A stretch of 64,000 bases of DNA from the NCBI GenBank assembly GCA_038249195.1, contig JBBRWM010000005.1:204472-268471 (forward strand), written 5' to 3'. The number at the start of each line of letters is the position of its first letter. Positions within the stretch are counted from its first letter, which is position 1. Both the position numbers and the translations under genes were made by a program. The notes under the pieces were generated by a model. That model was not told where the DNA came from. It ran no database searches and saw only the letters and a program-made list of their open reading frames with translations. The stretch is from JAOUEA01 sp038249195. GTDB taxonomy: Bacteria > Actinomycetota > UBA4738 > HRBIN12. Shown piece by piece: positions 9,199 through 18,288 of the stretch.

Positions 9199-11174
9199 CC
9201 GAAACGGTCACGGTCAGCACGGGCGCCGTGAGCGTCTTCCTCAAGTACGCCTGGGTGATCCCCCTCCTGCCGTTCGTCTCCGCGGTCATCACCCTGTTCT
9301 TCGGCAAGCGCACACCGGGCCGCGGCTCGGTCTACGGCATCGTGTTCGTGGGCGCCGCATGCGCGATGTCGTTCGGCGTCCTCTGGCACTTCATCCAGGG
9401 CGGGGGACCGTACGAGTCGGCGATGTCGTGGTTCCAGGTCGGACCGCTGCATCTGGAGTTGGGCATCCTGGTCGACGGGCTCACGGCGATCATGCTGGTG
9501 GTCGTCTGCTTCATCTCGCTCATGGTGCACATCTACTCGCTCGGCTACATGCACGGCGACAAACGGTTCACGTGGTTCTACTTCGTGCTGTCCATGTTCA
9601 CCGCCGCGATGCTCACGGTGGTGATCTCCAACAACCTGATCCAGCTGCTGATCGGATGGGAGGTCATGGGCATCTGCTCGTACCTCTTGATCGGCCACTG
9701 GTGGGAGGAGAAGGAGAACTCGAACGCGTCCATCAAGGCGTTCATCACCACGCGCATCGGCGACGTGCCGTTCATGTTCGGGATCTTCGCGCTGATCGCG
9801 GCCACCGGATTCACGACCACGTCGATCCGCGGGGTCACCGAGGCCATCGGGATGCCCGGCGTCTCGGCGCTCTACGTATCGATGGCCGCGATCCTCCTGT
9901 TCGGCGGGACCGTGGGCAAGTCCGCGCAGTTCCCCCTGCACGTCTGGCTTCCCGACGCGATGGCGGGGCCCACGCCGGTGTCGGCCCTCATCCACGCGGC
10001 GACGATGGTGGCGGCCGGCGTGTACCTCGTCGGGCGGCTCTTCGAGATCTTCCTGGACGCGAGCCCGTGGGTGCTCACCGTCGTGAGCGTCGTAGCCGTG
10101 ATCACGATGGTGGGCGCCGCCCTGCTCGCGATCGTGCAAAACGACATCAAGCGCGTGCTGGCGTACTCCACGCTGTCCCAGCTCGCCTACATGGTGGGCG
10201 GGCTCTCGCTCGGCGCCGCGGGCCTCACGGCCGGGTTCTTCCACCTGTTCACGCACGCGTTCTTCAAGGGGTTGCTGTTCCTGTGCGCCGGGTCCCTGAT
10301 CCACGCCGTGCACTCCAACAACATGAGCGACATGGGCGGCCTGCGCAAGAAGATGCCCATCACGTTCTGGACCATGCTGATCGGCTCGCTCGCCCTGGCC
10401 GGCATCTTACCGTTCGCGGGGTTCTGGTCCAAAGACGAGTTGCTGGTGGTGGCGCAGGAGACGCACCACTACTGGTTGTTCGCGGCGTTCCTGTTCACCG
10501 CGCTGCTCACCGCGTTCTACACCGCGCGCATGATGCTGCTCACGTTCTACGGCGATTACCGCGGCCACGCCAGCCCCCACGAGTCGCCGCCCTCCATGTC
10601 CGGACCGCTCGTGATCCTCGCGGGCGTGACGACGTTCGTGGGGCTCCTGGGCGCGCCGCAGCTGGGCGCCGTGTTCGGGAAATGGGTGTTCTACGACGTC
10701 ATCGAGGCGGCGAAGTTCGTCCCGTGGATCGGGCTGCTGGGCACCGTGCTGGCGGTGGCGGGCATCCTCGGGGGGTACGCCTTGTACAAGACCTACCGCG
10801 AGCCGGACCCCATGGAGGCCACGCTCGGCCCGCTCTGGGGCGTGTTCCAGGAGCGCTACTACATCGACGCCTTCTACATGCGCGCCATCGTGCTCCCAAC
10901 CCGCGACAAGCTCTCGGCCGGCGTGTACTGGTTCAACCAGAACGTCCTGGACGGCATCGTGAACGGTATGGCCGCGCTCGCCCGCGGGGTGGCGAGGCTG
11001 GTGATCTGGTTCGACCGCAACGTGATCGACGGCGTCGTGAACGGGCTCGGCGACCTGACCGGCCAGGCCGCCGGCGCCTTGAAGTTCATCCAATCCGGCA
11101 ACGTTCAGTGGTACGCGGCGGGCCTATTCGTGGGCGTCGTCGCGCTTGCAGTCGTCTTCATCAAGATCGCGTGA
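9192..11174 (+). CDS. nuoL: NADH-quinone oxidoreductase subunit L, set 2
   Basis: Complete second NuoL, 660 aa. It contains LLIGWEVMGICSYLLIGHW, VGKSAQFPLHVWLPDAMAG, the central DIKRVLAYSTLSQLAYM and the C-terminal channel Lys in GFWSKDELL, so the proton-path charges are kept. The C-terminal amphipathic arm and final membrane helix are present. The start is taken at GTG 9192, overlapping the nuoK stop by seven bases; a GTG about 36 bases downstream is also possible. This copy belongs to the nuoABCHIJK group and differs clearly from the partial copy at the left edge. Confidence 0.96.
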   Translation: MVAETVTVSTGAVSVFLKYAWVIPLLPFVSAVITLFFGKRTPGRGSVYGIVFVGAACAMSFGVLWHFIQGGGPYESAMSWFQVGPLHLELGILVDGLTAIMLVVVCFISLMVHIYSLGYMHGDKRFTWFYFVLSMFTAAMLTVVISNNLIQLLIGWEVMGICSYLLIGHWWEEKENSNASIKAFITTRIGDVPFMFGIFALIAATGFTTTSIRGVTEAIGMPGVSALYVSMAAILLFGGTVGKSAQFPLHVWLPDAMAGPTPVSALIHAATMVAAGVYLVGRLFEIFLDASPWVLTVVSVVAVITMVGAALLAIVQNDIKRVLAYSTLSQLAYMVGGLSLGAAGLTAGFFHLFTHAFFKGLLFLCAGSLIHAVHSNNMSDMGGLRKKMPITFWTMLIGSLALAGILPFAGFWSKDELLVVAQETHHYWLFAAFLFTALLTAFYTARMMLLTFYGDYRGHASPHESPPSMSGPLVILAGVTTFVGLLGAPQLGAVFGKWVFYDVIEAAKFVPWIGLLGTVLAVAGILGGYALYKTYREPDPMEATLGPLWGVFQERYYIDAFYMRAIVLPTRDKLSAGVYWFNQNVLDGIVNGMAALARGVARLVIWFDRNVIDGVVNGLGDLTGQAAGALKFIQSGNVQWYAAGLFVGVVALAVVFIKIA

Positions 11175-11190
11175 GAGGGAGAACGAACCC

Positions 11191-12726
11191 ATGACCTGGC
11201 AGAACTCGGCGATCACGATCACCACCTTCTTGCCCATCCTCGGCGCGGTTGTCATCCTGTTCATGCCGAAGGAGAAGGACAAGGCCGTCCGCGGGCTCGC
11301 GATCGTGTTCACGGGGGCAGCTCTTGTGTTCGCCGTCGCCATGGCGCTGGGGTTCGAGCACGGCAAGGACGGCCTGCAGTACGTCCTGGACGTGAAATGG
11401 ATCCCCGTGATCGGCGCGCGCTACCACGTGGGCATCGACGGCATCTCGCTCCCGCTCTACGTCTTGACCTTCCTCCTTTCGTTCCTGTGCGCGATCTACT
11501 CGTGGAGGTACGTGCCCGAGGCCGGTCGCACCAAGGCGTTCCTCGCCCTCATGCTGCTGCTCGAGACCGGCATGGCCGGCACCTTCATCGCGTTCGACCT
11601 GATCCTGTTCTTCGTCTTCTGGGAGCTCGTGCTCGTGCCGATGTACTTCTTGATCGGGATCTGGGGTTCCACCAACCGCGAGTACGCCTCCATCAAGTTC
11701 TTCCTGTACACGTTGTTCGGGTCCGTCTTCATGCTGCTGGGGTTCCTGGCGATGTACTTCAGCGGCCCCACGGTCGACGGCGTGCACACGTTCGACATGC
11801 AGGTGCTCACGGCCTTCGGGGCGGCGGGTGGGTTCAGCCACACGTTCCAACTCGTCGTGTTCGGCGCGGTGGCCCTGGGCTTCGCGGTGAAGGTGCCGAT
11901 GTGGCCGTTCCACACCTGGCTGCCAGACGCCCACACGGAGGCCCCCACCATCGGATCGGTCCTGTTGGCGGGCGTCATGCTGAAGATGGGCACGTACGGG
12001 TTCATCCGGATCGCGCTGCCGATGCTGCCCGAGGGCGCTCGCACCTACGCGCCGTGGATCGGCCTGCTGGCCGCGATCGGCATCATCTATGCCTCGCTCG
12101 CCTGCCTGGCGCAGAAGGACCTCAAGCGGCTGATCGCGTTCAGCTCGGTGGGGCATATGGGGTTCGTGATGCTGGGGATCGCGACGCTCACCACCATCGG
12201 GATCCAGGCCGCGGTCTTCGGCATGGTGGCCCACGGCATCATCACCGGCATGCTGTTCTTCTGCGTGGGTTCCATCTACGACCGCTACCACACGCGCGAG
12301 ATCGCCGAGATCGGCGGAGGCCTGATGGCCGAGCTGCCGAAGATGGGCGGCATCTTCGCGTTCGTGGCGATCGCGTCCCTCGGCCTACCCGGGCTCGCCG
12401 GCTTCTGGGGCGAGGTCATGGCGCTCCTGTCCTCGTTCAGCCCCGCGCCGGGGCTCAACGTGGCGCTGTTCCGCGGCTTCATGATCGCGGGCGGCGTGGG
12501 CACGGTGCTCACGGCCGGCTACTTCTTGTGGATGATCCAGCGCGTGGACATGGGTGCGATGCCCGAGCGCTGGCAGGCCAAGAGCTTCCGCGACATCATC
12601 GCGGTGGAGTGGGTCTCGTGGGTGCCCTTGCTCGCGTTCATCGTGATCCTGGGGCTGTTCCCGGCGATCATCTTCAACCTCACCCAGACCGGGGCGCAGG
12701 CGCTCTCGGCCCTCTTCGGCGGATGA
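11191..12726 (+). CDS. nuoM: NADH-quinone oxidoreductase subunit M, set 2
   Basis: Second NuoM, 511 aa. It contains the TM5 Glu in FVFWELVLVPMYFLIGIW, the Lys in FAVKVPMWPFHTWLPDAH, VMLKMGTYGFIRI, and the late Glu in GFWGEVMALL. The ATG at 11191 is preceded by gagagggagaacg, a good ribosome-binding site at proper spacing. Ten bases separate it from nuoN set 2. Confidence 0.97.
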   Translation: MTWQNSAITITTFLPILGAVVILFMPKEKDKAVRGLAIVFTGAALVFAVAMALGFEHGKDGLQYVLDVKWIPVIGARYHVGIDGISLPLYVLTFLLSFLCAIYSWRYVPEAGRTKAFLALMLLLETGMAGTFIAFDLILFFVFWELVLVPMYFLIGIWGSTNREYASIKFFLYTLFGSVFMLLGFLAMYFSGPTVDGVHTFDMQVLTAFGAAGGFSHTFQLVVFGAVALGFAVKVPMWPFHTWLPDAHTEAPTIGSVLLAGVMLKMGTYGFIRIALPMLPEGARTYAPWIGLLAAIGIIYASLACLAQKDLKRLIAFSSVGHMGFVMLGIATLTTIGIQAAVFGMVAHGIITGMLFFCVGSIYDRYHTREIAEIGGGLMAELPKMGGIFAFVAIASLGLPGLAGFWGEVMALLSSFSPAPGLNVALFRGFMIAGGVGTVLTAGYFLWMIQRVDMGAMPERWQAKSFRDIIAVEWVSWVPLLAFIVILGLFPAIIFNLTQTGAQALSALFGG

Positions 12727-12736
12727 CCAGGCCCCC

Positions 12737-14200
12737 GTGAACATCGACTACCACGCGCTCCTGCCGGAGTTCATCCTCTCGGGCACGATCCTGCTCGTGT
12801 TGATCGTCGACGTCTTCCTGTCGGCGCGGCGCAAGTGGCTGGCCATGCCGCTGGCGCTGGTGGGCGTGATCGCGACGCTCGTGGCCACGCTCACCCTGAT
12901 CGGGAGCACCCCGCGGGTGGCGTTCGGCGGCGTCTTCGTGCTCGATAACTTCGCGCTGCTGTTCCAGGTCTTCTTCCTGATCGTCGCGATCGTGGTGCTG
13001 GCCATCTCGCTGCGCTACTTCCGCGAGGGCGGCTTCTACCAGGGCGAGTACTACTTCTTGCTGTTGACCTCGTTCCTCGGGTGTCTGCTGATGCCGGCCT
13101 CGCGCGACCTGCTGATGCTCTTCATCTCCCTGGAGCTCGTGTCCGCGCCTGGCTTCTTGATGTCGGCGTTCCGCAAGAACGACCTGCGTTCCAACGAGGC
13201 GGGCCTCAAGTTCTTCCTGATCGGCGTGCTCTCCACCGCGGTCATGCTGTACGGCATGAGCGTGATCTACGGGCTCACGGGCACGACTCGTCTGGAGGGC
13301 ATCGCGGCGAAGCTCGCGGGGATCTCCGGCGGCCAGGAGACGATGGCGCTCGCCGCGATCTTGTTCGTGGTGGTGGGCTTCGCGTTCAAGGTGAGCGCGG
13401 TGCCGTTCCAGTTCTGGGCGCCCGACACCTACGAGGGTTCGCCGGTGCCGGTGGCGGCCTTCCTGGCGGTCGCGTCCAGCGCCGCCGGCTTCGCGGGCCT
13501 CCTCCAGCTCATGTTCGTGGCGTTCATCCACCAGTACGAGTTCTGGGTGCCGATCTTCGCGCTGCTGTCCGTGGCCACGATGTTCGTGGGGAACCTCATC
13601 GCGTTGAAGCAGACGCAGGTGGTGCGCCTGCTGGCGTACTCCGGGATCGCGCAGGCGGGCTACATCCTGCTGCCGTTCGCGTTGGTGACCGCCGACCCCG
13701 CCAACAATCACACGGCGTTCTCCTCGGCCGTGACCTACATCTTGATCTACGGAGTCATGACCATCGGTGCCTACGCCGTGGCGGTGGCCGTGAGTCGAAC
13801 CTCGCCGCGGCTGCTCATCGCGGATTTCGCTGGGCTCGCCCGCCGCTCGGCCTTCCTGGCGGTGGCCATGACGTTGTTCTGGATCTCCCTTGCCGGCGTG
13901 CCGCCCACCGGCGGGTTCTGGGCCAAGATCCTCATCTTCCGCGCGGCCGTCGACCGGGGCGGATCGCTCGGCGTGTGGCTCGCCGTGCTGATGCTTGTGA
14001 ACTCCGTGATCAGCGTCTTCTACTACTTCGCGGTCCCGCGCCAGATGATCTTCAAGCCCGCCGCGGACGAGTCCCCCCTGCGGACGTCGTGGCTCGTCAC
14101 GGCCGTGGTCGGGGTGGCGGCGCTCGCGATCCTCGCGATCTTCATCCTTCCGAACCCGTTCGCGCGGCTGGCCGATCTTTCGACGCTGATCCCTGGGTAG
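12737..14200 (+). CDS. nuoN: NADH-quinone oxidoreductase subunit N, set 2 (lacks the TM8 lysine)
   Basis: Second NuoN, 487 aa, GTG start. The TM5 Glu (FISLELVSAPGFLM), the TM7 Lys (GFAFKVSAVPFQFW) and the TM12 Lys (GFWAKILIF) are present. In the TM8 segment that follows PVPVAAFLAV the sequence reads ASSAAGFAGL, with Ser at about residue 248 where set 1 and most NuoN proteins have Lys. That lysine is part of the proton relay in E. coli NuoN (K247). This subunit may pump differently from set 1. It is the last gene of the respiratory block; an inverted repeat follows. Confidence 0.96.
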   Translation: MNIDYHALLPEFILSGTILLVLIVDVFLSARRKWLAMPLALVGVIATLVATLTLIGSTPRVAFGGVFVLDNFALLFQVFFLIVAIVVLAISLRYFREGGFYQGEYYFLLLTSFLGCLLMPASRDLLMLFISLELVSAPGFLMSAFRKNDLRSNEAGLKFFLIGVLSTAVMLYGMSVIYGLTGTTRLEGIAAKLAGISGGQETMALAAILFVVVGFAFKVSAVPFQFWAPDTYEGSPVPVAAFLAVASSAAGFAGLLQLMFVAFIHQYEFWVPIFALLSVATMFVGNLIALKQTQVVRLLAYSGIAQAGYILLPFALVTADPANNHTAFSSAVTYILIYGVMTIGAYAVAVAVSRTSPRLLIADFAGLARRSAFLAVAMTLFWISLAGVPPTGGFWAKILIFRAAVDRGGSLGVWLAVLMLVNSVISVFYYFAVPRQMIFKPAADESPLRTSWLVTAVVGVAALAILAIFILPNPFARLADLSTLIPG

Positions 14201-14236
14201 GTATCTCCGGTTGAGGGCTGACGCGTGACGTTGTCC

Positions 14237-14330
14237 GCGGCGGCCCGCTGCGGGGAACGCTTCCCTCGCATCGCGCGCCGCCTTCGGGCGCGCTCGCTCA
14301 GTCCAGATGTTCCCCTCTGCGGGCCGTCGC
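14237..14330. repeat. Nested inverted repeat / structured RNA candidate after nuoN
   Basis: Two 22-base arms face each other, gcggcggcccgctgcggggaa(c) at 14237-14258 and its near-complement at 14309-14330, with four mismatches. Inside the loop is a second perfect seven-base stem, gcgcgcc (14273-14279) with ggcgcgc (14287-14293). No U-tract follows, so it is not a classic intrinsic terminator. It could end the nuo transcript, form part of the htpX leader, or be a dispersed palindromic element. It lies between two genes on the same strand. Confidence 0.5.
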
Positions 14331-14440
14331 TCCCAGGGTTCGTGACGGTTCCCACCCGGGGCGGCGAACCTCGTGGGTCGACGTAGCGAATCTTCCTTGA
14401 GACGCTGGGTACAGCGGCGATGCATGCAGAGGAGCGCGAG

Positions 14441-15367
14441 ATGACGCCCGGGATCAATCGGATCAAGACCTGGACCTTGATCGCCGCGATGGGCGGCCTC
14501 TTCGTCCTGGTCGGCGGGGCGGTAGGGGCCTTCACGAAGCTGGGGACCAGCACCGGGGCGCTGATCTTCCTGGGGATCGGCTTGATCTTCAACGCCGCGA
14601 TGTACTGGTACTCGGACAAGATCGCGATCGCCACCACTCGTTCGAAGCCTGTCACCGAGCAAGAGCAGCCGGCGCTCTACCGGATCGTGCGGGAGCTGGC
14701 AGCCGACGAGCGGATCCCGATGCCCAAGATCTTCGTCTCCACGATGGCGCAGCCCAACGCGTTCGCCACGGGGCGCAACCCGAGCAACGCCTCCGTCGCC
14801 GTCACGGCGGGCATCTTGCAGTTGCTGGACGAGCGCGAGCTCCGCGGGGTGCTCGCGCACGAGCTGTCCCACGTGGTCAACCGCGACATCCTGATCTCCT
14901 CGATCGCGGCGGCCATAGGCATGAGCATCACGTTCATCGCCCGCTTCGGGTTCTTCTTCGGCAGCGATCGAGAGGGCGGCGGCATGAGCATGCTCGTCGC
15001 GTGGATCCTCGCGCCGCTGGCGGCGATGATGATCCAGATGGCCGTCTCGCGCTCACGCGAATATCAGGCCGACGAGTCCGGCGCGTTCTTGTCGAAGGAC
15101 CCCGATGCGCTCGCGAGCGCGCTCCGCAAGCTGGAGCAGACCTCCCGGCAGATCCCGGCGCTCGCGAGCGTCAGCCCGGCCGAGGCCCACCTGTTCATCG
15201 TGAACCCGATGGCCTCGCTGCGCGGGAAGGGGATGAGCGGGTTGTTCTCCACCCACCCGCCCACGGCCGAGCGGATCGCCCGGTTGGAGACCATCAAGTC
15301 CCGGATCGACGGTGGCGGCGTGCCGCCGGCGCGGCCCGACGCCGTGCAGCAGTTCCGCGAGCTGTAG
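14441..15367 (+). CDS. htpX: M48 family zinc metalloprotease HtpX
   Basis: Membrane-bound quality-control protease, 308 aa. Two N-terminal helices are followed by the zinc motif LAHELSHVVNRD (HExxH near residue 144), another hydrophobic pair, and the third ligand region SREYQADESGA. The C-terminal THPPTAERI segment is typical of HtpX. The ATG at 14441 has ggag six bases upstream, which favours it over the in-frame ATG 21 bases earlier. It is transcribed away from the nuo block after a 240-base gap that holds the inverted repeat. Confidence 0.93.
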   Translation: MTPGINRIKTWTLIAAMGGLFVLVGGAVGAFTKLGTSTGALIFLGIGLIFNAAMYWYSDKIAIATTRSKPVTEQEQPALYRIVRELAADERIPMPKIFVSTMAQPNAFATGRNPSNASVAVTAGILQLLDERELRGVLAHELSHVVNRDILISSIAAAIGMSITFIARFGFFFGSDREGGGMSMLVAWILAPLAAMMIQMAVSRSREYQADESGAFLSKDPDALASALRKLEQTSRQIPALASVSPAEAHLFIVNPMASLRGKGMSGLFSTHPPTAERIARLETIKSRIDGGGVPPARPDAVQQFREL

Positions 15368-15418
15368 CCCGGCCGGTTCCTGACCCCGCCGAGAGTCACC
15401 GCAGGACCAGCCGTCCGA

Positions 15419-16786
15419 TCAGGTCATCGTGCCGAGGACGGCGAGCACGTGATCGATCGTCGTGCGGGGGTTGACGAAGCACAGACGTGCGACGCGCTCG
15501 CCTCGATAGGTCGTGGGTTGGACGAAGGCGATCTGGGCTTCGAGCAGGCGCTTCCACCAGTGCTCGTAGTCGGCGTCGGACCAGTCCCTGCGGCGGAACA
15601 GGACGACGGACAGCTCGGGCTCCATGAGCAACTCGAGGTTCTCGCGGCGGCGGATCTCGTCCACGGTCTGGCTTGTGAGCGTGAGGACCTGCTCGACGGC
15701 GTCGCGGTAGGCGTCGGTTCCGTAGGTGGCGAGGGAGAACCAGAAGGGGAGGCCGCGAGGGCGCCGCGTGAGGTGGTAGGCGTAGTCCGCAGGGTTCCAT
15801 TCGCTCCACTCCGCGCCCTCTTGGTTCACCGTGTCGAGGTAGCCGGCCTCCTGGCGGAACACCCCGCGGGCGCGCGCGGGGTTGCGGTAGATCAGGGCAC
15901 AGCAGTCGTAGGGCGCGAAGAGCCACTTGTGCGGGTCGACGATGAAGGAGTCGGCGCGTTCGATGCCGTCGAAACGTGCCCGGATCGAGGGGGCCACGAG
16001 CCCGGCGCCGCCGTAGGCGCCGTCGACGTGCATCCACAGACCACGTTTAGCGCACACGTCGGCGACCCCAGCGAGGTCGTCCACGGTACCGGCGTTCGTG
16101 GCGCCGGCGCTCGCCACCACCGCGAACACGCCGGCGAGGTCCTCGGCGCTCCGCGCGTCGAGCGCGGCGCGCAGCGCGGGTCCGGTCAGCCGCCCGCGTT
16201 CGTCGCCCTCCACGTGGAACACGCCGACGTCCATGACGCGCGTGGCGGTGACGATCGAGGAGTGTGCGCTCTCGGCGAGGGCCACCTTCCAGCCGGATGC
16301 CGGTCGCTCCCGCGCCGATGCGGCGGCGTGACGGGCCGCCACCAGGGCGGAGAGGTTCCCCGCCGAGCCGCCGGAGACGAACACGCCGCCCGCTTCGGGC
16401 GGGAGCCCGGCGAGGTCGGCCACCCAGCGCAGGGCCTGGTTCTCGGCCCAGATCGCCCCCGCGCCGTCGAGCCAGCCCGCGGCGATGGTGGAAGACGCGC
16501 CGACCACGAGGTCGAAGAGCACGGAGGCCTTCGTCGGCGCGGCCGGGACGAAGGCCATGGATGAGGGGTGATCGGTGGAGATGGTGGCCGGCGCCAGCAC
16601 CTCGGACCAGATCCGCAGCGCCTCGTCGCCGCCCAGCCCCTCGGGCGTGATCGTGTCGCCGGCGCGGCGATCGAGCTCGTCCCCGTCGGCCGAGCCGTCC
16701 AGGGGCTGGGGGCTCGCGATCCGGTTGCGCGCGTACGCGACGATCGCCCGCGAGAGGTCGTCGGTCTCCTCGGTGTAGCGATGCAT
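15419..16786 (-). CDS. PLP-dependent group II decarboxylase / aspartate aminotransferase-fold protein
   Basis: A 455-aa pyridoxal-phosphate enzyme of the aromatic-L-amino-acid/glutamate decarboxylase family. The PLP lysine is visible in SFIVDPHKWLFAPYDC, and the cofactor Asp/His in WMHVDGAYGG. FVSGGSAGNLSAL matches the phosphate-binding loop. The substrate cannot be assigned. The ATG at 16786 (MHRYTEET) lies 20 bases after the stop of the upstream aminotransferase gene, so the two PLP enzymes are probably one operon and may act in sequence on an amino acid. Its 3' end converges on htpX with about 50 bases between. Confidence 0.88.
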   Translation of the reverse strand: MHRYTEETDDLSRAIVAYARNRIASPQPLDGSADGDELDRRAGDTITPEGLGGDEALRIWSEVLAPATISTDHPSSMAFVPAAPTKASVLFDLVVGASSTIAAGWLDGAGAIWAENQALRWVADLAGLPPEAGGVFVSGGSAGNLSALVAARHAAASARERPASGWKVALAESAHSSIVTATRVMDVGVFHVEGDERGRLTGPALRAALDARSAEDLAGVFAVVASAGATNAGTVDDLAGVADVCAKRGLWMHVDGAYGGAGLVAPSIRARFDGIERADSFIVDPHKWLFAPYDCCALIYRNPARARGVFRQEAGYLDTVNQEGAEWSEWNPADYAYHLTRRPRGLPFWFSLATYGTDAYRDAVEQVLTLTSQTVDEIRRRENLELLMEPELSVVLFRRRDWSDADYEHWWKRLLEAQIAFVQPTTYRGERVARLCFVNPRTTIDHVLAVLGTMT

Positions 16787-16806
16787 GTGGCGCTCGGGCC
16801 GAACCC

Positions 16807-18189
16807 CTACGCGGTGAGCTCGGTGCAGAATGCGCCGAACGCTTCGACGTAGGTCTGGATGTCGGCCTCGGTGTGCTGCACGGAGATGGTCCACTGCTCT
16901 TCGTCGCCGGGCGTCATGAAGATGCCGCGGTTCACCATCCAGGGGTAGGACGCCCAGTAGATCTCCGGGATGGTCTCCAGGAAGTCCTGGTAGTTCGTGA
17001 GCGGCTCCGCGCGGTAGGAGACGCAGCCCTTGGCGCCCAGATCCACCGTGTGCGCGGGGATGCCCGATCCGCTGATCGCCCGGTCGCATCCCTCGGCCAG
17101 CAGGGTGCCCAGCTTGCCCAGGTGGTCGTACGCGTCGCGGGTCAGCACCTGCGTGAGGGCCGCCAGGCCGATGGCCGCGGATAAGGGATTGCCGTTGAAC
17201 GTGCCCTGCTGCGCGGCGCCCTTGGTCACGAAGTCCATGACGGCCGCATCGCCCCCGAAGGCGCCGATCGTGGAGCCCCCGCCGATGGCCTTGGCCCAGG
17301 CCGCCAGGTGCGGCATCACGCCGTAGCGCTCGGCGGCCCCGCCGTAGGCGATCGTGCCGCCGCACTTCACCTCGTCGAAGATCAAGATCGCGCCGTGTTT
17401 CTCGCACACGTCCTTGAGCGCCTGGAGGTAGCCGTCGGCTGGCACGACGATGCCGATGTTCATCATCACCGGTTCCAGGATGACGGCCGCGATCTGCCCG
17501 GGGTTGTCCACGAACGCCTGCTCGACGGCCGCGGCGTCGTTGAACGGCGCGATGATGGTGGTGTCCCAGAGCGCCCGCGGGACGCCCTTGGACGTGGGCT
17601 CGGTGGTGTACCAGCTCTTGCCCTCGTGCTCGACGCTGTGCCGCAGGCCCAGGACGTCGGCCTCGGGGACCACGGAGAAGAGCACCGAGTCATGGTGGCC
17701 GTGGTAGGACCCCTCCATCTTGAGGATCTTGTCGCGTCCCGTGGCGGCGCGCGCCACGCGGATGGCGTCCATGGTCGCCTCGGTCCCCGAGTTCACGAAG
17801 CGCACCTGATCGCACCCGAACCGTTCGCAGACGGCCTCGGCCAGCGCCACGGTCGTCTCGGTGGTCACGGCGAAGTGGATCGCGTCCTCGGCGGCGGCGT
17901 GGATCGCCTCGACGATCTTGGGGTGGGCGTGGCCCACCACGTTCACACCGAAGCCACCGTGGAAGTCCGTGTACGTGGTGCCGTCGACGTCGGTGACGGT
18001 GGCGCCCTTGCCGTGCGCGAGGTAGACCGGGTACGGGTCGCCCACCTGGAAGTTCGACACCACGCCGCTCGGCAGCGACTTGAGCGCCCGCCGATAGAGC
18101 CTCTCCGAACCCTGGGTCCGGGTCAACCACACCTGCGTCTCTGACTCGGCGATCTCCGCCGCGCGGGCCTTCAGCCGTTCGAGGTCCAA
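16807..18189 (-). CDS. Class III aminotransferase, glutamate-1-semialdehyde aminomutase-like
   Basis: A fold-type I PLP enzyme of 460 aa. The PLP lysine lies in AAWAKAIGGGSTIGAFGG, with the cofactor Asp in ILIFDEVKCG and the phosphate-loop region FVNSGTEATMDAIRVAR. The best relatives should be HemL-like proteins. Its pairing with a decarboxylase rather than with heme genes, and its N-terminal extension, make a role outside heme synthesis more likely. I chose TTG at 18189 because GGAGGAGGG lies seven bases upstream; an in-frame TTG at 18219 would add ten residues that include this Shine-Dalgarno sequence. Confidence 0.88.
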   Translation of the reverse strand: MDLERLKARAAEIAESETQVWLTRTQGSERLYRRALKSLPSGVVSNFQVGDPYPVYLAHGKGATVTDVDGTTYTDFHGGFGVNVVGHAHPKIVEAIHAAAEDAIHFAVTTETTVALAEAVCERFGCDQVRFVNSGTEATMDAIRVARAATGRDKILKMEGSYHGHHDSVLFSVVPEADVLGLRHSVEHEGKSWYTTEPTSKGVPRALWDTTIIAPFNDAAAVEQAFVDNPGQIAAVILEPVMMNIGIVVPADGYLQALKDVCEKHGAILIFDEVKCGGTIAYGGAAERYGVMPHLAAWAKAIGGGSTIGAFGGDAAVMDFVTKGAAQQGTFNGNPLSAAIGLAALTQVLTRDAYDHLGKLGTLLAEGCDRAISGSGIPAHTVDLGAKGCVSYRAEPLTNYQDFLETIPEIYWASYPWMVNRGIFMTPGDEEQWTISVQHTEADIQTYVEAFGAFCTELTA

Positions 18190-18288
18190 AGGGGTTCCCT
18201 CCTCCTGAGGAACGCTCAATCTACTCGGCGCCCGTCGCCCCAGGCAATCCGCTCGACGAACGGGTGGTCGGTTGCGGCGGGATGTCCG

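Noticed and set aside
12680..14872. 730-residue open frame antisense to nuoN set 2 and htpX
   Set aside because: Shadow frame; both sense genes have clear motifs.
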